From Halorientalis persicus (lineage in GTDB: Archaea; Halobacteriota; Halobacteria; Halobacteriales; Haloarculaceae), in the NCBI RefSeq assembly GCF_900110215.1, contig NZ_FOCX01000002.1:281648-345647 (forward strand): a stretch of 64,000 nucleotides of DNA, written 5' to 3'. The position numbers were made by a program, and so were the translations under genes. A model generated the notes under the pieces. That model had not been told where the DNA came from. It saw nothing but the letters and a program-made list of their open reading frames with translations, and made no database searches. Below are positions 52,793 through 61,480 of the stretch, piece after piece (positions within the stretch are counted from its first letter, which is position 1; every line of letters begins with the position of its first letter).

Positions 52793-55122
52793 TGCCAGTC
52801 GAGACGACGCTGGCAGGACTCCGGATCGGCCTCCAGCGGCCGCTCGTGCTGGTCGCGCTGCCGGTCGCAGCGGTGTTGCTCGGGCTCGCCTTCCGCCGGC
52901 GCGAGCGGGCGGTGTTCACGGGGCGGTCGCGGGCGCTGTTCCTGGCCTCGCGGCTCGTGCTCGTGACGCTGCTGGTGCTGGCGGCCGCCGGCCCCTACAC
53001 GCTGGCGACGACGGACTCGACGGGGCAGCCGACCGTGACGATGCTCGTCGACCGCTCGGCGAGCATGGCGACGACCGACGCCGCGGCCGGCGAACTCGCG
53101 ACCGCCATCGAGAACGAGGGCGTCGCGGTCAGGACCCGGACCGTCGGCAGCGAGGCGGACTCGCCGGTCGGCGACGCCGTGACGAGCGCGCTCGCCCCGA
53201 ACGGGAGCGTCCTGCTGGTCTCGGACGGGCGCGTGACCGAGGGGCGCTCGCTGGACGCGGCCGCGGGCGTCGCAGAGCAGGTCGACGCCTCCATCCACGC
53301 CGTCTCGCTGGATTCGAACCGAACCGAGCGGGCCGTCGCCGTCAGCGGGCCGGCCAAGACCAGCACCGGCGTCGCCAACCAGTTCCGCGTGACCGTCGAC
53401 GGCGTCGCGCTCGGAGACACCGCGACGACCCTCACTGTCAGCGTCGACGGCCAGCGGATCCGCGAGGAGACCGTCGAGGGCGACGGGGGCCTGACGTTCA
53501 CCTACAACTTCTCGGAGACGGGGAGCCACCGCGTGACCGCCCGGATCGAGGGCGGCGACGTGTACGACCGCAACGACGTGTTCCGCAAGACGGTGCGAGT
53601 GGTCGAACCGCCGAAGATCCTCTACGTCTCCCGCGGTGACTACGCCTTCGAGGGGTTCCTCCGGGACGTGTACGACGTGGATCGGGCCGAGTCGATCCCG
53701 GCGAACCTCTCGGGGTACTACGCCGTCGTGGTCCAGAACGTCGCCGCGGGCGACCTGGGCAACGTGAGTGCGCTCCAGCGGTCCGTCATCGACGGCACGG
53801 GGCTGGTCACCGTCGGCGGCCCCAACGCCTTCGAGCGGGGCAACTACCGCGAGTCGCTTGTGACCGACCTCCTGCCGGTCACCATCGGCGAGGGCGGCGA
53901 GACCTCGCGGGTTGTCATCGCGGTCGACATCTCCGGCAGTACGACCGGGTCGATGTCGGCCCAGCAGGCGCTGGCCCTGGACGTGCTGAACCAGCTCGGC
54001 GACGAGAACCGGGTCGGCATCGTCGCGTTCAACAACCAGGTCTACCGGATCGCCGGCCTCACGGGGGTGGGGAGTTCCCGATCCTTCCTCGAAGACCGCA
54101 TCCGCCGGCTGGAGAGTCGTGGGAGCACGGACGTGAGCGCCGGGATCGAGGGGGCGACCCAGATGCTCGGCTCGAGCGGGACGATCATCCTCCTGACCGA
54201 CGGGCGCGCACAGGGCGGGAACGCCCCGGGTGCCGCGGCCCGGGCCAGCGAGCGCGGCATCGAGGTTATCCCCGTCGGCGTCGGCAGCGAGATTGCCGTC
54301 GACCGACTCCAGGACGTGGCCGAGGCCGGTAACGGCGTCTTCCTCCGGGCCGACGAGTCCAACAAGCTCCGGATCGAGTTCGGCGGCGAGACCCGCGAGT
54401 TCCAGGGCAGCGGTCTCACGGTGCTCGACCGGACCCACTTCATCACGAGCGGCGTCGAGTTCACCGCCCGGCCGGGCCGGACCCACTCGGTCGCCGCGGC
54501 CAGGGGGGCGGACCTGCTCGTCGCCGGATCGGACGGTGCGCCCGCGATCTCGGCCTGGCGGTACGGGCTGGGGCGGACCGTCGCGATCACCGCCTACGGC
54601 GAGAGCGGGGGCCTGGACGGCCTGCTCTCGGCCCCGGACTCGCTGGGGATCACCAAGTCCGTCAACTGGGCCATCGGTGATCCCGAACGGCTGGCGACCG
54701 GCATCACGTCGATCTCGGACGCCCGCGTGGGCAGCCCCGCGACGGCCACCTACGAGGGATCGAGCCGACCGTCGGCCGACGGCTACCGGTTCACCCAGGT
54801 CGACACCGGCCAGTACGAGACGACGTTCGTGCCGGCGTCGCCGGGCTACCAGTCGCTGCTGGCCGCCGAGTACGCCGTGAACTACCCCCGGGAGTTCGCG
54901 GCCTTCGGGCAGTCCCGGGCCGTCCGGACCGCTGCCGAGCGCTCCGGCGGGCGCGTGTTCGAGCCGGATCGGACCGCGGCCATCGCCGAGCAGGTCTGTC
55001 AGGAGGCCAGTACTGTGGAGACAGTCACCAGAGCGTGGACGTGGCTCGTCCTCGTCGTCGCCCTGCTGCTGTACCTCGCCGAGGTTGGCACGCGGCGACT
55101 CGTTCGCATCAGACAGCTATGA
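52792..55122 (+). CDS. Large membrane vWA protein with glutamine-amidotransferase-like domain
   Basis: A 776-aa protein. Two N-terminal membrane helices come first (LVLVALPVAAVLLGLAF and LFLASRLVLVTLLVLAAAG). A first vWA-like domain follows (MLVDRSASMAT, residue about 85), then a class I amidotransferase-like segment (ILYVSRGDYAFEGFLRDVYD, GLVTVGGPNAFERGNYRESL) without a clear Cys nucleophile. A second vWA has a full MIDAS (VIAVDISGSTTGSMS, near 385), and a C-terminal helix anchors the end (LVLVVALLLYLAEVGTRR). It resembles the YfbK/BatB-like partners found beside MoxR-DUF58 genes. It overlaps both neighbours by a few bases. Confidence 0.84.
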   Translation: MPVETTLAGLRIGLQRPLVLVALPVAAVLLGLAFRRRERAVFTGRSRALFLASRLVLVTLLVLAAAGPYTLATTDSTGQPTVTMLVDRSASMATTDAAAGELATAIENEGVAVRTRTVGSEADSPVGDAVTSALAPNGSVLLVSDGRVTEGRSLDAAAGVAEQVDASIHAVSLDSNRTERAVAVSGPAKTSTGVANQFRVTVDGVALGDTATTLTVSVDGQRIREETVEGDGGLTFTYNFSETGSHRVTARIEGGDVYDRNDVFRKTVRVVEPPKILYVSRGDYAFEGFLRDVYDVDRAESIPANLSGYYAVVVQNVAAGDLGNVSALQRSVIDGTGLVTVGGPNAFERGNYRESLVTDLLPVTIGEGGETSRVVIAVDISGSTTGSMSAQQALALDVLNQLGDENRVGIVAFNNQVYRIAGLTGVGSSRSFLEDRIRRLESRGSTDVSAGIEGATQMLGSSGTIILLTDGRAQGGNAPGAAARASERGIEVIPVGVGSEIAVDRLQDVAEAGNGVFLRADESNKLRIEFGGETREFQGSGLTVLDRTHFITSGVEFTARPGRTHSVAAARGADLLVAGSDGAPAISAWRYGLGRTVAITAYGESGGLDGLLSAPDSLGITKSVNWAIGDPERLATGITSISDARVGSPATATYEGSSRPSADGYRFTQVDTGQYETTFVPASPGYQSLLAAEYAVNYPREFAAFGQSRAVRTAAERSGGRVFEPDRTAAIAEQVCQEASTVETVTRAWTWLVLVVALLLYLAEVGTRRLVRIRQL

Positions 55123-55730
55123 TCGGAACCAGACTCAACGTCGTCTTGCTCGCCGTGGTCGGACTGACAGTCCTCGGTGTCGCGGGCGTCACCGTCTACT
55201 ACGAGTACAGCGTCGGAGACGTGACCGACCGCGCGGAACGGCTCGCCCAACAGAAAGCGGACGCCGAGGAAGAACTCGCGACCGTTCGCAGCGAACTCAA
55301 CGAAACTCGCGAACGGCTCGCGACGATCAACGAGAGCCTCGAAACCCGGCAGACGGACGTTCAGGACCTCACCAATCAACTGGAGGCGGCAGAGCGCAAT
55401 CTGTCCTCGGCCCGCGACCGGATCGACCGGCTCGAAAACGAGCGACAGGAACTCCAGCGCGAGGTCGACGATCTCCTGAACGAGCGGGCGGACCTGCGGG
55501 ACCGGGTGGACGAACTCGAAGAGCGCCGCGACGAACTGATCGAGGCGAACGACGAACTCCAGGCCCGGAACACGAACCTCCAGGATCTGACCGACGAACT
55601 GAACGGCACCATCGACGATCAGGAGGATCGGATCGACGGCCTGGAGGAGGACAACGAAGCCCTGCAGGACGATCTCGACTACGTCTGTGGGCAACTGAAC
55701 AACAGCGCGCAGTATCCGGAGTGTAACTGA
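55119..55730 (+). CDS. Anchored coiled-coil protein
   Basis: A 203-aa protein. One N-terminal membrane helix (LNVVLLAVVGLTVLGVAGVT) is followed by an uninterrupted coiled coil from about 35 to 185 (AERLAQQKADAEEELATVRS, DRIDRLENERQELQREVDDL, DRVDELEERRDELIEANDEL), and a short Cys-containing tail (DYVCGQLNNSAQYPECN). It is probably extracellular or periplasm-like, a scaffold between the vWA proteins. The start overlaps the previous stop by 4 bp. No family identification. Confidence 0.78.
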   Translation: MIGTRLNVVLLAVVGLTVLGVAGVTVYYEYSVGDVTDRAERLAQQKADAEEELATVRSELNETRERLATINESLETRQTDVQDLTNQLEAAERNLSSARDRIDRLENERQELQREVDDLLNERADLRDRVDELEERRDELIEANDELQARNTNLQDLTDELNGTIDDQEDRIDGLEEDNEALQDDLDYVCGQLNNSAQYPECN

Positions 55731-55731
55731 C

Positions 55732-56571
55732 ATGAGCGAGGAACCAGACACCGAACCGAGCGAGGAACGCACCGGGATCGAGCGCGCGGTCCGGGCGATC
55801 AGACGCGAGGGGTACAAGGCGGCCGGCCTCCACGCGGTGGTCGACGCCGTGGCCGTCTTCCTCGTGGTGAACCTGCTGACCCGGGTCGTCGCGGCCCCGT
55901 TGCCGGCGGTCGGTCCGGTCCGTGGCGGGACGGTCGCGGCCGTCGGCGTCGCCCTGCTGGCGGGTGGCGTCGAGTTCGCGTTCCGGGTCCGGTACTACAC
56001 GGTCGAGCGGTTCGAGGCGGCCAACCCGGTCGTCGCGGACGCGCTCCGGACGGCCCGGGACGCCGCGACCGACGGGGCCGAGACGCAGATGGCCCGCCGG
56101 CTCTACCGGGACGTGACCGACCGGCTCTCCGAGACCAGCGCCGGCGGCTTCCTCCAGACCCGCTGGCTGTCGGTCAGCGTCGTCGTGGTCGTGCTGGCGA
56201 GCGCGCTGACCGTCCAGGCGGCCGTCGCGGGCGTCACGTTCGCGCCGGAGCCGAACACGACCGACGAGCGGCGCGGGCCGGGATCGTTCGGCGGGGAGGA
56301 CAACGGCGTGTCCGAACTCCAGAACCCCGACGACGTGCTCGGCGAGCGCAAGGAGGCCGCCGGCGGCCGCGAGGAACTCGACGTGAACTTCTCACAGAGT
56401 AGCGGCGGCGGGGCCGGCGACCAGGTCGACAGCTACGAGGACAGCGGGCTGTCGGCCGGCGGCGATCCGGTCGCGGCCCAGCAGGCCGGCTTCGCCGCAG
56501 AGCGGAACCTCGAAGACGCGGATCTCGTACGGGAATACAATCTGCGCGTCCAGCGTGATACCGATGACTGA
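55732..56571 (+). CDS. Membrane protein of the MoxR/DUF58 operon (DUF7502-like)
   Basis: A 279-aa membrane protein. Hydrophobic segments at about 35-60 (VVDAVAVFLVVNLLTRVVA), 65-85 (GTVAAVGVALLAGGVEFAF) and 145-165 (LSVSVVVVVLASALTVQAAV) enclose a charged helical loop (TARDAATDGAETQMARRLYRDVTDRLSE). The C-terminal third is Gly/Asp/Ser-rich with a final helix. It lies 1 nt after the coiled-coil gene and overlaps the MoxR gene by 8 bp. No function is known; the family number is from memory. Confidence 0.72.
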   Translation: MSEEPDTEPSEERTGIERAVRAIRREGYKAAGLHAVVDAVAVFLVVNLLTRVVAAPLPAVGPVRGGTVAAVGVALLAGGVEFAFRVRYYTVERFEAANPVVADALRTARDAATDGAETQMARRLYRDVTDRLSETSAGGFLQTRWLSVSVVVVVLASALTVQAAVAGVTFAPEPNTTDERRGPGSFGGEDNGVSELQNPDDVLGERKEAAGGREELDVNFSQSSGGGAGDQVDSYEDSGLSAGGDPVAAQQAGFAAERNLEDADLVREYNLRVQRDTDD

Positions 56572-57517
56572 CGACACACTCGACGACGACGAGGTGGACA
56601 GGATTCAGGAACGACTCGCGGCGGTGCGATCCGAGGTACGAAAGCGCCTCGTCGGCCAGGAGGCGGTGCTGGATCAGGTGCTGGCCTGCCTGCTCGCCGA
56701 CGGGAACGCACTGCTAGAGAGTACGCCCGGGCTGGGCAAGACGATGCTCGTCCGGACCATCGCGGAGGTCACCGACTGCTCGTTCTCGCGGGTCCAGAAC
56801 ACGCCGGACCTGATGCCCTCCGACATCACGGGCACCGAGATCATCCGGGAGACCCGCGACGGGCGAGAGTTCACCTTCGAACCCGGCCCGATCTTCGCCA
56901 ACGTCGTGCTGGCCGACGAGATCAACCGTGCGACGCCCAAGACCCAGGCCGCGTTGCTGGAGGCGATGCAGGAGCGCCAGGTCACCGCCGGCGGCGAGAC
57001 CCGGAACCTGCCCGATCCGTTCTTCGTGCTGGCGACCCAGAACCCCGTCGAGCAGGAGGGGGTCTACCCGCTGCCCGAGGCCCAGAAGGACCGCTTCCTG
57101 GCGAAGGTCCTCGTCGATTACCCCGGCGAAGACGCCGAGCGGGAGATCGTCGACCGGTTCACCGGCCGCGTCGACGGCAACATCCCGGTCGAACAGCAGT
57201 TGACGAGCGCCGATCTCCTGCGCGCCCAGGAACTCGTCCGGCAGATCCCCATCGCCGAGGACATCCGTGACCGCGTGGTCGAACTGGTGCGGGACACCCG
57301 GACCGCCGACCAGCTAGAGTACGGGGCGAGCCCGCGAGCCAGCATGGGGCTGGTCGTGCTGGCGAAGGCCCGCGCGTTCATGGCCGGGCGCGCACACGTC
57401 ACCGGCGAGGACGTAGAGGCGATGGCGCGCCCTGTACTGCGACATCGCGTGGTCGTGGACTTCCGGGCGGAACGGGACGGCGTGACGGCCGACGACGTGA
57501 TCGGAGACCTGCTGTGA
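56564..57517 (+). CDS. MoxR family AAA+ ATPase
   Basis: A 317-aa chaperone-like AAA+ ATPase. Walker A is STPGLGKT near residue 52, Walker B VVLADEINRATPKTQAALLE (about 112-131), and a sensor/arginine finger is visible in LATQNPVEQEGVYPLPEAQ and KDRFL. The C-terminal lid ends with DFRAERDGVTADDVIGDLL. MoxR ATPases remodel or activate vWA-domain partners, here the DUF58, BatA and vWA proteins of the same operon. I chose ATG 56564, overlapping the previous stop; an earlier in-frame ATG at 56555 is also possible. Confidence 0.93.
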   Translation: MTDDTLDDDEVDRIQERLAAVRSEVRKRLVGQEAVLDQVLACLLADGNALLESTPGLGKTMLVRTIAEVTDCSFSRVQNTPDLMPSDITGTEIIRETRDGREFTFEPGPIFANVVLADEINRATPKTQAALLEAMQERQVTAGGETRNLPDPFFVLATQNPVEQEGVYPLPEAQKDRFLAKVLVDYPGEDAEREIVDRFTGRVDGNIPVEQQLTSADLLRAQELVRQIPIAEDIRDRVVELVRDTRTADQLEYGASPRASMGLVVLAKARAFMAGRAHVTGEDVEAMARPVLRHRVVVDFRAERDGVTADDVIGDLL

Positions 57518-58386
57518 TCGAACCCACCTTCCTCGACGAACTGGCGCGGTTCGACCCCTCCGTCCAGCGCCGGGTCGACGCCATAAAACAGGGCGAACAG
57601 CGCTCGACGGAAGTCGGGGAGGGGTTGACCTTCAGCGACCACCGCAAGTACACGCCCGGCGACGACACCCGACTGGTCGACTGGCGCGTGTACGCCCGCA
57701 CCGAGGAACTGTACATCAAACAGTACGAGGCCGAGCGCAACCTCACCGTCCACGTCCTGATCGACGCCAGCACGTCGATGGACTTCGGCGGCGACCGAAG
57801 CGAGGTAGCGACCCCCCACAAGTTCGAGTACGCGGCCAAACTGGGGCTCGGGTTCGCCGCACTCGCGGCGGCCGAAGGGAACGATTTCCGATTCTCACTG
57901 CTCGGCGAGACCTTCGAGCGGATCGACCGCGGCCGCTCGACCCAGGGCGAGATCCTGCGGTTGATCGAGCGACTGAACGAGACCGACCCGTCGGGCGAGA
58001 CGGACTTCCGGACGGCCTGTGAAGACTACGCCGCGACCATCGACTCGAAGTCGCTGGTCCTGGTGGCGAGTGACTTCCTCGACGACCCCGCCGCGATCGA
58101 GGCGGGACTGGCCGCCCTCCAGCGCAACGACCTGACGCTCGCGCACGTCCTCGCGCCCGACGAGCGTGACCCACCGGCGCGTGGCGACACGATCTTCCGC
58201 GACCCGGAGGCCGACACGAAACTGCGCACCTACTTCGGGGCGAACGTCGAACGCCGCTATCGCGACCGCCTCCAGTCCCACATCGGCGAGATCGAGGCGG
58301 TCGGGGACCGGCTGGGGGCGCGCCACGTCGCTGTCGACACCGGTGAGGACTTCTTCGACAGCTTCGGCGAGACGTGGGTGGAGTGA
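57514..58386 (+). CDS. DUF58 family vWA-like protein
   Basis: A 290-aa cytoplasmic protein. The DUF58 signature is complete: FSDHRKYTPGDDTRLVDWRV followed by YARTEELYIKQYEAERN and the vWA-like strand TVHVLIDASTSMDFG. The remainder is a Rossmann-like vWA core (LGLGFAALAAAEGNDFRFSLLG, SKSLVLVASDFLDD). It is the last gene of the MoxR operon and overlaps moxR by 4 bp. These proteins are substrates or partners of MoxR ATPases. The CPBP gene downstream is convergent. Confidence 0.93.
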   Translation: MIEPTFLDELARFDPSVQRRVDAIKQGEQRSTEVGEGLTFSDHRKYTPGDDTRLVDWRVYARTEELYIKQYEAERNLTVHVLIDASTSMDFGGDRSEVATPHKFEYAAKLGLGFAALAAAEGNDFRFSLLGETFERIDRGRSTQGEILRLIERLNETDPSGETDFRTACEDYAATIDSKSLVLVASDFLDDPAAIEAGLAALQRNDLTLAHVLAPDERDPPARGDTIFRDPEADTKLRTYFGANVERRYRDRLQSHIGEIEAVGDRLGARHVAVDTGEDFFDSFGETWVE

Positions 58387-58397
58387 ACGGGGCCGGG

Positions 58398-59072
58398 TCA
58401 CCCGTAGAACTGACCCAGGACCGCCACCACCCAGACGAGGACGTGCGTGCCGACCACCGGAACGAGCGTCCGTCGGCGGAGGTACACGACCGTCAGGAGG
58501 GCGGCAACCAGCGAGACCGAGACGAGGTTGCCGAGCGACCACGTCGGCGCGTGTGCCGCGACGAAGACCGCCCACGGCAGGCCGCCGGCCAGGAGCGGGC
58601 TCCCGGTATACTCTAGCAGGCGCTCGATGGGATAGCCCCGGAAGAGGAGTTCCTCGACGATGCCGATCGTCACCGCGCCGGCGAGCGCGACGGGGAGGCT
58701 CGCGTCCATCGAGGCCGTCGCCACACCGGACTCGACCGGCAGCCCCAGCGTCCGGAGGACGGGACCGGCCGCGAGGAAGACGCCGAGCGTCAGGACCGTC
58801 GCCCCGAGCAGGTAGCCGCCGTCGATCCAGGCCGGCCGGCGCAACCCGAGGTCCGCGAGCGACCGGCCCTCGACACCGACCGCGACCCCGACGACGACGC
58901 CGGCTACGACCCACTGAACGGCGATCACGGCGACGGGAGCCAGCGTGAAATCGGTGACCGCGACGAGCGTCGAGACGGCCGGCAGTGCGAGCAAGGAAAC
59001 AGCGAGAAGCAATCCCGTGATCGGTGGGAGGCGGCTCGACACAGTGCGTGAGTCACGCGTGATGTCGGTCAT
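58398..59072 (-). CDS. CPBP family intramembrane metalloprotease
   Basis: A 224-aa protein with six to seven hydrophobic segments. The signature motifs of the Abi/CPBP family are present: EELLFRGYPIERLLEYTG (motif 1, Glu-Glu and Arg), FVAAHAPTWSLGN (motif 2 His) and VVGTHVLVWVVAVLG (motif 3 His). Family members cleave prenylated or other membrane proteins or provide self-protection against peptides; the substrate is unknown. It converges on the DUF58 gene. Confidence 0.9.
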   Translation of the reverse strand: MTDITRDSRTVSSRLPPITGLLLAVSLLALPAVSTLVAVTDFTLAPVAVIAVQWVVAGVVVGVAVGVEGRSLADLGLRRPAWIDGGYLLGATVLTLGVFLAAGPVLRTLGLPVESGVATASMDASLPVALAGAVTIGIVEELLFRGYPIERLLEYTGSPLLAGGLPWAVFVAAHAPTWSLGNLVSVSLVAALLTVVYLRRRTLVPVVGTHVLVWVVAVLGQFYG

Positions 59073-59248
59073 ACCCGGCTCGTGTCACGCGGTCGACCTT
59101 AGTACCCACGCCGGAATTTCTCCCGGAGAGACGGCACCGAACGTATTTCCCAGGTGCGTCGGCGTCACGCAAAACCCCAGAAACGTCGGTTCGACTCGTG
59201 ATTTCTACCAAAGTATTTTATTACGGCAATATGTCGGCAGTGCATACA

Positions 59249-59932
59249 ATGGCATTTCAGGCGACACCGTATACGATTCCCCTTGCGCTTTCGGCCGTGA
59301 TCGTGGGCGCGTTGCTCGCGCTCACGATCATGAAACGACAACAGAAGGGAGCGTATCTCATGATCGTGTTGTTCACACCTATCGTCGTGTGGTCGGTCAG
59401 TTACGCGCTCCAGTTGGCGAGTACGACCCTCGATCAGGCGTTGCTGTGGAACACGGTCCGGTTCATCGGCCCCGCGTTCGCGTCGCTGGCCTTCCTACTC
59501 TTTGCCTTTCAGTTCACGGATCGAGCAGAGCTGTTGACACGTCGCAACGTCGCCTTGCTGGCGGCGGTCCCGACGCTCACCATCGTTCTCGTGTGGACGA
59601 ACTACTTCGGTCTGCACGAGCTGGTTCGAGGGGCCGCCGAGATGCGCCCGCAGGGCGGGATCGAGCGCCTCTCGGTCACGTACGGGCCGTGGTACTACGT
59701 CCACGCGCTCTACTCGCTTGGCGTATCGTTCGCCGCCGCAGGGCTGTTCGCCCTGCAGTGGCCGAAAGTCGAGGGCAATCGGCTCCGCCAGACCCAGCTG
59801 TTCCTGATCGGCGGCATCCTGCCGACCGTCGGCAGCCTGCTGTACGCCGCCGACCTGACCGTCATCGACTGGGGCCCGGTCACCTACATCGTGACCGCGA
59901 TCACGCTCACCACCGCCATCTTCTACTACTGA
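59249..59932 (+). CDS. Stand-alone 7TM sensor domain (histidine kinase N-terminus without kinase)
   Basis: A 227-aa protein with seven hydrophobic segments, matching the histidine-kinase 7TM sensory module, e.g. PYTIPLALSAVIVGALLALT, SYALQLASTTLDQALLWNTV and ILPTVGSLLYAADLTVIDWG. The frame stops at TTAIFYY, the point where kinases of this class continue into PAS and HisKA domains. The next gene is an unrelated amidohydrolase, so no kinase follows. ATG 59249 is preferred to 59231 because the TATA tattttatta (59213-59222) would put transcription start near 59242, after 59231. Confidence 0.75.
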   Translation: MAFQATPYTIPLALSAVIVGALLALTIMKRQQKGAYLMIVLFTPIVVWSVSYALQLASTTLDQALLWNTVRFIGPAFASLAFLLFAFQFTDRAELLTRRNVALLAAVPTLTIVLVWTNYFGLHELVRGAAEMRPQGGIERLSVTYGPWYYVHALYSLGVSFAAAGLFALQWPKVEGNRLRQTQLFLIGGILPTVGSLLYAADLTVIDWGPVTYIVTAITLTTAIFYY

Positions 59933-60006
59933 CAGGTGGCCGCTGAGTACCCCCGGCCCGAACGGGGACGGATAGCATTTTGACAGACGGCCGACGAGAG
60001 AGATGT

Positions 60007-61470
60007 ATGGCCGATATCGTCGTCCACGACGCGGCCCTCCTCACGGTCGACGAACGGAATCGCCTCTTCGAGCGTGGAACACTCGTCGTCGAAGACGGCA
60101 CGATCACCGAGGTGCGGTCGACGGACCCCGACGACGCGGCACTGGACGCGAACCACGTGATCGATGGCGACGGCACACTGGTACTGCCGGGGCTGGTCAA
60201 CGCCCACACGCATCTGGATCTGACACCACTGCTGGGCGCGTTCAGCGACCTCGATCTGCTGGAGATGCTCGGGAGTATGACGGCCGTCTACACCCAGTTC
60301 GCCGACGGCGAGTTCGACTACCTGATCGAGGCGGGGTACGAACTCGCCGCCTACAACTTTCTGGCCGGCGGCATCACGACGATCAACACGATGGACGTGC
60401 GTCCCGGTGTCGGTGTCGAGACGGTCGGTGCGGCCGGACTGCGCGGCTTTCTCGGCCCCGCGATCAGCGACCTGTTCTGGGACCGTCCAGTCGACGAGCA
60501 GTTCGAGCGGGCTCGCGAGTTCGTCGAAACTCACCACGACACCTACGGCGGGCGGATTCGGGCGACGATCTGCCCGCACGACGACTGGTCGTGTACCCGG
60601 GAACTGTGGGAACGTACCGCCGACTTCGCCGCCGAGTATCCCGACCTGCTCGTCCACACGCACCTGCTCGAACTCGACGAGAGCGACCGTATGGCCCGGG
60701 CCAACGGTGGCGCGGACTCGACCGCACTCCTGTCGGACGTGGGGCTACTCGACGACCGACTGGTCGCCGCCCACTTCCGGATCGCTGACGAGGTCGATAT
60801 CCAGCGCACTGCCGAGGCAGGTGCGGGCATCGCCCACTGTCCCTCCGTGTTCTGCTACTGGAATCCCGACCCGTCGACACAGTGGACGCCGGTTCCCGAA
60901 CTCCGGGCGGCCGGCGTCGACGTAGGGCTGGGGCTCGACGATCACTACTGGCACGACTCGTACAATCTGTTCGGCGAGGCCCGACAGGCCCGTCTCGCAG
61001 CGAATCTCGAACGCGGGACCGGACAGTTCCAGTCGATCGAGTTGCTCCGGATGCTCACCGTCGACGGTGCACGGGCGTTGAGCGTCGGCGACGAGATCGG
61101 GAGCCTCGAACCCGGCAAGCGGGCGGACTTCCTGGTCCTCGACGTGGACACACCGAAGTTCGCACCCCGGACGAATCTCCCCGCGCAGGTCGTCAACCAG
61201 GCCACACCGGCCGACGTGGAGACGGTGGTCGTCGACGGCGAGTTCGTGGTCGAAGACGGGACGCCGACGCGACTCGACGGTGACGCGGTCCAGCAGCGCG
61301 CCGAGGCGGCCGTCGAGCGGTTCGTCGACGAGACCGGCTGGGACCTCGACGTGGGCGGCGGGGATCCACCGGGCACGGTCGCGACCGCCCGCGACATCCA
61401 CAAACGCGGCCCCGCTCGCCTGCTCTCCCGGCTTGCGATCCAGTCAGCGAAAGATCGGTTCTCGCGCTGA
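60007..61470 (+). CDS. Amidohydrolase of the ATZ/TRZ deaminase group
   Basis: A 487-aa metal-dependent hydrolase. Metal-site motifs are NAHTHLDLTPLL (HxH, near residue 67), HTHLLELDES, VAAHFR and the metal Asp in GLGLDDHYWHD. The C-terminal beta domain ends with LEPGKRADFLVLDVDTPKF. The group deaminates nucleobases or S-adenosyl-type nucleosides, and the exact substrate cannot be told. The ATG at 60007 follows a TATA-like gcatttt region by about 30 nt. The FAD monooxygenase gene downstream is convergent. Confidence 0.88.
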   Translation: MADIVVHDAALLTVDERNRLFERGTLVVEDGTITEVRSTDPDDAALDANHVIDGDGTLVLPGLVNAHTHLDLTPLLGAFSDLDLLEMLGSMTAVYTQFADGEFDYLIEAGYELAAYNFLAGGITTINTMDVRPGVGVETVGAAGLRGFLGPAISDLFWDRPVDEQFERAREFVETHHDTYGGRIRATICPHDDWSCTRELWERTADFAAEYPDLLVHTHLLELDESDRMARANGGADSTALLSDVGLLDDRLVAAHFRIADEVDIQRTAEAGAGIAHCPSVFCYWNPDPSTQWTPVPELRAAGVDVGLGLDDHYWHDSYNLFGEARQARLAANLERGTGQFQSIELLRMLTVDGARALSVGDEIGSLEPGKRADFLVLDVDTPKFAPRTNLPAQVVNQATPADVETVVVDGEFVVEDGTPTRLDGDAVQQRAEAAVERFVDETGWDLDVGGGDPPGTVATARDIHKRGPARLLSRLAIQSAKDRFSR

Positions 61471-61480
61471 GCGAGGTCGG

